From positions 1 to 47,167 of the forward strand of contig NZ_LKBA01000010.1 of the NCBI RefSeq assembly GCF_001307765.1: a stretch of DNA of 47,167 bases, in the 5' to 3' direction. How positions within the stretch are numbered: the first letter of the stretch is position 1; every line of letters begins with the position of its first letter. Made by a program: the position numbers and the translations under genes. Below the pieces are notes generated by a model. The model searched no databases, was not told the origin of the DNA, and saw only the letters and a program-made list of their open reading frames with translations. Shown here one piece after another: positions 1 to 8,100 of this stretch. The stretch comes from Aliiroseovarius crassostreae (GTDB lineage Bacteria > Pseudomonadota > Alphaproteobacteria > Rhodobacterales > Rhodobacteraceae).

Positions 1-799
1 TTCATGTCGTCGCATTTCTGGCTCACCGAAGAACAGTACAATAAAATCAGGCCCTTGTTGCCCAATACGCCGCGCGGTGTTCCGCGTGTCGACGACCGGC
101 GCGTGTTATCGGTCATCATTTTCTGCATTCAGCGAGGCTATCGCTGGTCCGATGTGCCGCCGGAATATGGCCCCGCCAAGACGCTCTACAACCGCTACAA
201 ACGCTGGTCTGAAGCAGGCGTTTTCGAGCATGTGTTCGAAACTTTGGCGCGGGAGACGGCAGATCTTTCCACGCTGATGATCGACGCCAGCCATGTCAAA
301 ACCCATCGCATCGCAGCCAATGGTGCCAAAAAAACACCGGCGAAGGACGGGATATCGGCAAGACAAAAGGCGGGTTGAATTCAAAGCTGCATCTGGTGTG
401 CGATGGCAGTGGCAAGCCGGTCCATCTGCATCTGACCTCAGGCATCGAGCCGATATTACCAATGCGAATCAATGCCTTGAGCCATATGTTGCCAGGGGAA
501 CCACCGTCATTGCAGACCGAGGTTACGACGCAAATCACCTGCGCGACTGGCTGAGCGACGCCAAGGCAACCGCCTGCATCCCACCGCGCAAGAACCGCAA
601 AATGCAATTCGAATATGACGCAGACCTCTCCAAAACCCGCAACATCGTCGAGCGCATGTTCAACCGCATCAAGGTTTGGCGACACCTATCACGACGCACC
701 TTCCGCTGCCCAAAAACCTTCTTGGCAGCAGCCCACATCGCCGCAACAGTCATTTGGCTCTTATGAGTCTACGCCCTAGACAGTGGTCAGCCCTACACG
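1..799 (+). mobile_element. IS5-family (IS427-like) insertion sequence, left end outside window
   Basis: The element carries the broken DDE transposase at 4-766. Its right end lies about 780-799, where sequence reading inward on the minus strand (TAGGGCTGACCACTGTCTAG) separates the transposase stop from the interrupted IS6-family gene. The left end is beyond base 1, so the terminal inverted repeat and target duplication cannot be tested. The right border is inferred from where IS6 homology stops (about 799-803), good to a few bases. The position suggests that this IS5 copy inserted into, or deleted into, the IS6 copy. Confidence 0.75.
4..766 (+). pseudogene. IS5-family DDE transposase, frameshifted
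   Basis: The N-terminal part (4 to about 330) reads MSSHFWLTEEQ..., with the first catalytic Asp in LMIDASHVK. A run of seven A (328-334) is a likely programmed -1 slippage site, as in IS427-group elements. Slipping there enters a frame giving GRDIGKTKGGLNSKLHLVCD, typical of the family. A second break near 450-452 is not expected: one base seems lost in GIEP|DITNANQCL. Only in the third frame do VIADRGYDA (second Asp) and ERMFNRIKVWRH (Glu) follow, up to the stop at 764-766. All three catalytic residues are present, but the second frameshift should inactivate this copy. Confidence 0.85.
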
Positions 800-1297
800 G
801 CCTGTGGCTGCCTTCGATCCTGTTGTCGAGCCCCTTGCGGACCCGGTGGTCGGCATCAGGTGCTTGGCGTGCGATCGGCTTGATGTAGCTGCGTAGCTTG
901 TCGGTAATAATCACCCTCGGCTGCCCGAATTGTGCGATCAGTCTTGTAGAAAGCGCTTGGCGGCCTTTGCGTTGCGGCGTGTTTGGACCAGGATATCGAG
1001 GGTGTCCCCATTCGCGTCCACGGCCCGCCACAGCCAGTGCTTCACGCCGCCAATCGGGATTACAACCTCGTCCATGTGCCACTTATCGTTCGGGCGCGGC
1101 CGTTCGTGGCGGATACAAGCGGCAAAATGAGCGCCAAACCGGTTGACCCAAAGGCGGATGGTTTCACGACTGGCGATCACGCCTCGCTCCGCCAATAGAT
1201 CCTCGACATCGGCCGTGCTGAGCGCGAAACGGTAGTAAGCCCAAACCGCATAGGCAATGATCTCACGGGGAAAACGAAAGCCCTTCAGGCGCGGCAT
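790..1297 (-). pseudogene. IS6-family transposase, frameshifted and C-terminally truncated
   Basis: The minus-strand product begins MPRLKGFRFPREIIAYAVW, typical of alphaproteobacterial IS6-family transposases. Further upstream in-frame starts exist (1315, 1351) but carry no homology. The first Asp lies in KWHMDEVVI. A one-base loss near 941-944 breaks FLQ(R)LIAQFGQP. The next frame carries VIITDKLRSY (second Asp) and NRIEGSHRP (the family's Glu position). Homology ends at SHRP, just where the IS5 right end begins, so the usual C-terminal segment is missing. This is a dead remnant. Confidence 0.85.
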
Positions 1298-1381
1298 GGG
1301 CGATGGGATTTGCATGCCCAAGCCTCTACCCAAGTCGAGCAGCACAAACAACGTGGCAATGCCGCCTGGATTCGTGATGTG

Positions 1382-1402
1382 AATCCTTTGCGATCAGAGC
1401 TC
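1382..1402 (-). repeat. Probable terminal inverted repeat of the IS6-family remnant
   Basis: Read on the minus strand this is GAGCTCTGATCGCAAAGGAT(T), which resembles the GGCTCTGTTGCAAAG-type ends of IS6/IS26-family elements and lies about 85 bases upstream of the transposase start, as expected. The partner end was lost with the C-terminus. About 90 bases of non-coding sequence follow before the acyltransferase gene; they contain a short ATGCC-TTT-GGCAT hairpin (1428-1440). Confidence 0.5.
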
Positions 1403-1494
1403 TGTAACAACCCCGGTCACATCATCAATGCCTTTGGCATCAAAAGTCTTGCCAGAACTTTTTTCCCAATGCAATGTAGGGTAGAGTATTGCGC

Positions 1495-2109
1495 ATGTTT
1501 CGCATTCCTAATGCAATTCAAAGTGGAGTGTGTGCATGTCTCGCGTTAGTGGCATCCAATGAGGTATTAGTAGTGCAACGTGAAGAACCCGCACCTTGTG
1601 TCGTTGAGCGCGCGCCGGCCATCCGGCAGGATCTCATTCAGATAGCGGGCGAAGTGGCCTTCATCCTCTCAGGGTCCGAGCTTCACAATCGTCAGCCCAT
1701 CCGCAATCTTCATGAACGGTTCATCCGCCCGATCCGACTTGGTCAGGGGCGGATGTTTCGTACGGAACAGGGCGCGCCAGTTGGTGTGGTGACTTGGGCC
1801 TGCCTCTCGGAGGCGCTGCACAAGCGCATGTTGACCGAAGGGCCGCAGCAGCTTCTGCCGGATGACTGGCAAAGCGGCCCTCACCTGTGGGTGGTCGAGT
1901 TCGCGGTGCTCAGTTCGCGGGTGCAGCCGATGGTCCGGGCCATCGTCGATATTCTGGAGACCGAGTACCCCGACACCCCGAGTGCCCATCTGCACCGGAT
2001 CTCTGAGGACGGTCAGAACTGGCGCTTGGGGCGCTGGGACAATCGGCGCAGCGCCGCCCGCCGCGCGATCAACGCCGCTCTCGCGGAAAAAGTGCACGCT
2101 GCGGTTTAA
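1495..2109 (+). CDS. rtxC: RTX toxin-activating lysine acyltransferase (HlyC/RtxC family)
   Basis: This cytosolic enzyme is predicted to transfer a fatty acyl chain from acyl-ACP to internal lysines of the neighbouring RTX toxin before secretion. The core matches HlyC. A His in GSELHNRQPI sits at the catalytic His position. GVVTWACLSEAL matches the YCSWANLS-type segment. LLPDDWQSGPHLWVVEFAVL carries the conserved Asp-Trp and aligns with EDWTSGDRKWFIDWIAP of HlyC. At about 204 residues it is somewhat longer than HlyC (about 170), with a long, poorly conserved N-terminus, so the true start may be further in. ATG 1495 has a weak upstream AGGGTAGAG; a TTG at 1489 is the alternative. It lies 44 bases before the giant toxin gene, and the rtxC-rtxA order matches known RTX operons. 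Confidence 0.85.
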   Translation: MFRIPNAIQSGVCACLALVASNEVLVVQREEPAPCVVERAPAIRQDLIQIAGEVAFILSGSELHNRQPIRNLHERFIRPIRLGQGRMFRTEQGAPVGVVTWACLSEALHKRMLTEGPQQLLPDDWQSGPHLWVVEFAVLSSRVQPMVRAIVDILETEYPDTPSAHLHRISEDGQNWRLGRWDNRRSAARRAINAALAEKVHAAV

Positions 2110-2153
2110 GCGCGCGTGATCTGCTAAGCCATCAGGAATAAAGGAAGAATGCG

Positions 2154-5100
2154 ATGGGGACGACTCATGTCGAAAACACGGCTTGGTACGATGACGCCGG
2201 TAGATCGTTCGACGGCGCGTTTACCGGTATTCAGAGCGAGCTTTATCTCGGTGACGGCAACGACTCAATCAGGACCCACACCAGCTCCAATCTCAAGGTG
2301 TACCTCGGCACGGGCAACGATACGCTTGATATATCCAATAGGGCCGTCACTTGGGCTTATGTGAATGACGGCGACGGGGATGACTATGTCCGGGGCGGAG
2401 CGGTCAACCTCGATATCGACGCTTCGCAAGGGAACGATACTTACGACATCATCTCAGGCAGCGACATTGACATCTGGCTGGGCAAAGGAACCAAACGCGT
2501 CGATATCGGCGTCGTCGGCAATGTCGAGATCATCGAAACCGTCTTTGATGTGCCGTTGACCTGGGAAGAGGCATACGCCGCCGCGGTGGCGCAATATGCC
2601 GAATTGCGCGCCGAAGCCAGCAAGACCATGTCACCTGCCGATCTGGAAAAGTCCTTTCCTACGTCGGGCTGGAACTATGAGGACGCGATCAGTTTTGCGA
2701 CATATGCGTTCTATAATGATAGTCAAAATGGTCGCATTATCAGAATTGAATCCTCAGCCTACTCCAAGGTGGTCACGGGGTATTCTGATGATGTGATCGA
2801 AGCGTTGGGCGTGTTCGACATCTACATCAAATCCTACGGTGGAAATAACCTTGTCCGTGCGGCCGGGTTGAACAGTACCGTAATTACCGGAGACGGGAAC
2901 GACTTTATCGAGATCGCCGCAGCCATTGGGTCGGTGAATGCCGGACAAGGCAACAATCAGATCGTCTTTCGCGGGGTCGCTAACTCCGTTTACGTGGGCG
3001 ACGGAGACGATACGTTCAAGATTGACGCGGTCGGGGTCTCCGCCAATGCGGGTGGCGGCAATAACCGGATTTTCGTGCGCGCTGCCGGGGCCCGTATCAT
3101 CGCAGGTGATGGCGATGACTATGCCGACGTGCTCGCGGGGGTCGGACTGCTCGATCTGGGCGGCGGCAATAACACGGTCAACATGTATGCCATCGGCGGA
3201 GAGGTTCGCGTCGGTGACGGCAACGACACGATCAACGTGGGAGCGGTCGGCGTGGACATCGATGCCGGTCGGGGTGACAACACCTTCAACGTCAATGCGG
3301 CCGGGGCCCGACTGAGTGCGGCCGACGGCGATGACACTGCCGTAGTGAATGCTGCGGTCGGTCTGATCGATCTCGGCGTGGGCAACAATCGGGTAGAGCT
3401 GAACGCCGTCGGCGGAGAAATCCGCGTGGGCGGCGGGGACGATACGGTGATCCTGCGGGCCGTCGGGGCCGAGATCAACGTTGGTGCTGGCGATAACATC
3501 ATCGATGCCCGGGCCGCCGGGGTCCGTGTTACGGCCGGAAACGGCGACGACACTGCCTATGTGGGTGCGGGCGTGGGTCTTCTGGATCTTGGCCACGGCG
3601 ACAACACGGTCGAACTCAATGCCGTCGGTGGCAGCGTCCGTGTCGGGGACGGCGACGACACTATTCTGGTCAAGGTTCTAGGAGCGGAGATCAACGCGGG
3701 CAACGGCGACAATATCATTGAGGCGGCGGGCTTTGGCGTCTCCGCCACGACCGGCTCGGGCGATGACCGGATCTGGTCGCTTGGCGTCGGTGGACAATCC
3801 ATCGACAGCGGCGACGGCAATGATATCATCACGGCTTATGGCGGGGTGAACATCGTCTCGGCCGGCAACGGCCACAACGATGTTGAGGTCGGAGGCGGGC
3901 TGAACGTCATTCAGGCCGGCCACGGGAACAACAATATCGATGCTTACGGCGGACTGAACGTGATCCTTGCGGGGCATGGCGACAACGTCACCCGCGCCTA
4001 TGGCGGCGGAAATGCGGTGTTCCTGGGTGACGGCAGCAACGACGCGACCGCCATCGGCGGCTTGAACGTGATCGCGGTTGGCGATGGCTCGAACCGGATC
4101 ATGGCGGCGGGCGGCGCAAACATCATCCTCGCGGGCAACGGCAACTCAACTCTCAACACCCGCGCTCAGGACGTAACCAGGGACGACCGTGGGGCCAATC
4201 TGGTCACCAATGGCTCTTTCGAGCTTGGAAACAACTACGACCAGCCGACTAACCTGTCGGTGCCCGATGGCTGGACCGTCAGCGATGGCCTGTCCATGGT
4301 CCATGACACCACGCAGGTCGACGGCAGCACACCGGTCAACGGCGTGACCATCGACGTCGGCGCCTCGGGAAAGGGCCGCAACGTGCTGTCGCTCGACCAG
4401 GGGGCCAATGCAAAGATTCAACAGGACATAGAGACTCGCGACGGAGCTACCTACGAAATCAGCCTGCTCTATTCCGGTGCGGCGGCCGTCTCTGACGAGA
4501 GCAAAGTCGTCGAGGTCTGGTGGAATGGCGAATTGATCGGCATCATTACCGGCGACCACTCGGATTGGCGCGAATATTCCTTCGTTGCAACCGGGACCGA
4601 CACCTCCCGTCTTGAACTCAGGGCGGCTGGGGCCGCGGACGGGTACGGCGGCTTTGTGGACAATGTCAGTGTGCGCGAAGTCCTTCAGGGGCGTACCGAA
4701 GATGTCTCAGACATGCTGACAGAGCGTCCCGAGAGCGGCAATCTGGTCACCAATGGTGATTTTGAAGCGTACACACCTGGCAATGGCGGCGCGCCCGACG
4801 GATGGTTCAGGAATGCCTCGATGCCCGGCACCCATATCGAGCGGCTCGACACCCAGATCGTCGGGGACGTGACCGAATCCCCGTTTGGCCGGTTCGGGGT
4901 GGAACTGGATTCAGACGCCAATACCGGCATCTATCAGGATCTGCGCACCGAGGCTGGGCAGACCTACGAAATCAGCATCGACTACACCGCACGCGATCAT
5001 CTCGCGGCGGAGAATAACACCGTCGAAGTCCTTTGGGACGGCAAAGTGGTGGGCACGATCAGCGAAACCCACGGTGATTGGAAGACCTATACCTTCACCG

Positions 5101-8100
5101 TGACCGGAGCGACGGGCAGTTCCAGTCGGCTTGAGTTGCGCGGCGGAGGCACGTCTGACAGCATCGGCGGCGTGATCGACAATATCCGCGTGGAGAAGCA
5201 GGCCGACTCAGTCAATGAAGCAAAATCCACTCAGCCTGATGACCGCTGGGATGGCTCTGAGGGCGGCAACGAAATCCGTGCATATGGGTACGGGAATCTC
5301 GTGATCAGCGGCTCAGGCGATGACAAGATCATTGCGGGCAGCCTGCTGAACCTCGCGGCCGAGGCCGCCACCAAGGCCGCCTCGGAAAGCGATTCGGGCT
5401 TTGCCAAGTCGCTCTTCGGGACCTCGGATGGGACAGTGCACGGTGAATCAAGCGCGGGCGACATTCTGCTGAACGCGGTTGGCGCCATTGCGAACCTCGG
5501 CAACATCGTCATCGCGGGTGACGGCAACAACAGCGTCAAGGCCTATGGCGGCGGCAATTTGATTCAGGCTGGCAGCGGCGATGACGCCATCACGGCAGTT
5601 GGTCTCGGCAACCTCATCGTGGCGGGCAACGGCAACAACAGCGCACGCATAATCGGTCTCAACAACGCATACTGGGGGGGCAGCGGCGAGGACAGGGTTG
5701 AACTGATCGGCGGCAACAACGTTCTGCTTCTTGGCACCGGCAACAATGTTGTCACCGGGCTGGCCCTCGGCACCAACGTGATCGTTGGCGGCGGCAACGA
5801 GGGTGAAACCGACAGCATCGTAATCACCGGGTCGAGCAACCTTCTCCACTTGGGCAGCGGTTCGAACGAGGTGCTGGCGATAGGGGCGACCAATATCATC
5901 ATCGGCGGACAGCATGATGACACGTTCTTCGCCATCGGCCAGTTCAACGCGATCAATCTGGGCGATGGTGAGAACGCCTTTGTCACGATCGGCTCGACGA
6001 ACTTTGTGCTGGGCGGAGACGGCAATGACAGCGGGGTGATCCTCGGGGCCAACAACATCGCGCTGCTGGGCGATGGCGACAATGACGTGGTCCTTGGCGG
6101 CTATTCCAACGTCGTTCTCACCGGAAGCGGCAACGATACGATCTATTCCGCCGCGCGCTACAACGTCATCGTCACCTCGGGCGGCGACGACACGGTGATC
6201 TCGCTTGGTGAGGCCAACGTGGTTCTCGCGGGCAGCGGCAACGATTTCGTCGCGGTCGCAGGTCGCTACAATGTGGTATCCGCCGGAGCCGGCGCCGATG
6301 TGGTCGTGGCGGCAGGTCAATACAACGTTCTTCTGACCGAATCTGGCGATGACGTAGTTCTTGCCGTGGGCAAGGACAATTTCGTGCTCAGCGGCAGCGG
6401 TGACGACATGGTCGCAGCGTTCGGCAAGTTCAACTTGATCGCCGCGGGCTCCGGCTCGGACATCGTGCTGGCCGTCGGACAGTCGAACTTCGTGGTTACC
6501 GACAACGAGATCACCATCTCCATCGACGAACTGCAAAAGTACCAGGACGACATGAAGGCCAAGAAAGAGGCCGCCAAGAATGAGGCCGAGAGCAAGGACA
6601 AGGCCCCCGACGCCCCGAGCGAGCCCGAACCGGAAACCTCTTCGAATCTGGAGACCAAAGCCGGCCCCAACGGTGTCAGCGCATCCTATGAGAACAAGGA
6701 CCTCGGCGTGTCGATTAGCGCCGGGCTCAAGGCGGCGGGCAGCGTTTCGATGCTGTTCCCCGACCTGGAATTCTCATCCGATGCGCCGGACTGGAAGATA
6801 CCGGGCTTCGACCTGCCCCAGATCGATCTTGAAATTCCCAGTTCGCCGGACCTGAAAAGCAGGCCGGACTACAAATACGGTACGCTAGGCAATTATGGCA
6901 TCCCGGCGATCAGCCTTCCGAACCTAACGATTCCGGATCTGAACATCCCGGGTCAGACCCTGCCGTCTTTCTCAATGCCGGACGTGACCAAGTTCGGGTT
7001 CCGTGATGACGGGCTGACCTTTGATTTCTCACTCGATATCGACGTCAAACCCGACTTCTATAGCAGCCTGTCCAACATCTACAAAGACCTCGTTGGCAAG
7101 GAGAGCGCCGAAGGCAAGGGGGGAGTTTTCACCTCCAATAACCTGTTGAGGATCGAACCCGGCAATGGCGATCCCGGATTGCAGAGCTATGCAATCCAGA
7201 ATGCTGACGTTGGCCCGGCGACGGGCAGTTCCAACAGCTTCTTCCAGGCCGATCGTCTGACGGATACCAGCACCTATTCGGGCACCAGCAAGGGTGGCTA
7301 CAACACACTCACGTCGGATGCGGACTACGACGCCAAGCTGGAGCCGACTGCGAGCACCTGGAAAGGCCGTACGCTCTTTGGCGCGGCCGGCAGCATGAAT
7401 GAAGTGCTCACTGCGTTGGGCACGGCAGCGCTGAACCAGTTCGAAACTTACAAGGTGAACCAACTGGACTTTTCCGAGAGCTCCGGCTCCGTGGCGGATT
7501 ACCTTCAAGGATCGGCTCTGGCCTACACCGGCACAGGTTCAGACGCCAACGACAATGTAATCCATGAGGTTACGGGCGAGATCTACCTCACCGCCGGAAC
7601 CCACACATTCGAAGTGACCTACGAGGATTATCTCCTGTTCACAATCGACGGCGAGACCCTGGTCAACGCAACGCCGTCCGACGATCTCCAGACCGTCACG
7701 GTAAGCTTTACCGCCGAAACCGACGGGATGTATGATTTCAAGACGGTGAGCTACGACACGGATGGGAGCAGCAGCCTTAAGATCGAAGAGGTCATTTCGG
7801 GTGCGTCGCCCGGCGACCCCGACACCCGCCAGGCGCTCAGCTACCAAAATTACAAACCCCCGGCGGATTACGTCAAAGAGGTCAAGCTCGAAGCGACGAC
7901 AACCATCGATCTGCCGACATTCACCCTGCCGGAGCTTTCGATACCGTCCTTCAGTATCGGCGGCATGGATCTTTCCGGTCTCGCAAAAATCGATGACCTT
8001 CTCGGCGGGCGCTCATTCTTCGGCCTCACGATTCCAGAGTTCGACATTCCGGAAGAATACCTCAAGATCCCGGACTTCAACCTTGACGATTACGCCAGCC

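Noticed and set aside
2754-3596. Long minus-strand open frame inside the giant RTX gene
   Set aside because: It is the antisense of strongly periodic, GC-rich repeat coding sequence. Its text is itself periodic and it has no ribosome site. The plus-strand frame explains it.
5448-6536. 362-codon minus-strand frame opposite the giant RTX gene
   Set aside because: Antisense shadow of the second repeat block; same reasoning as above.
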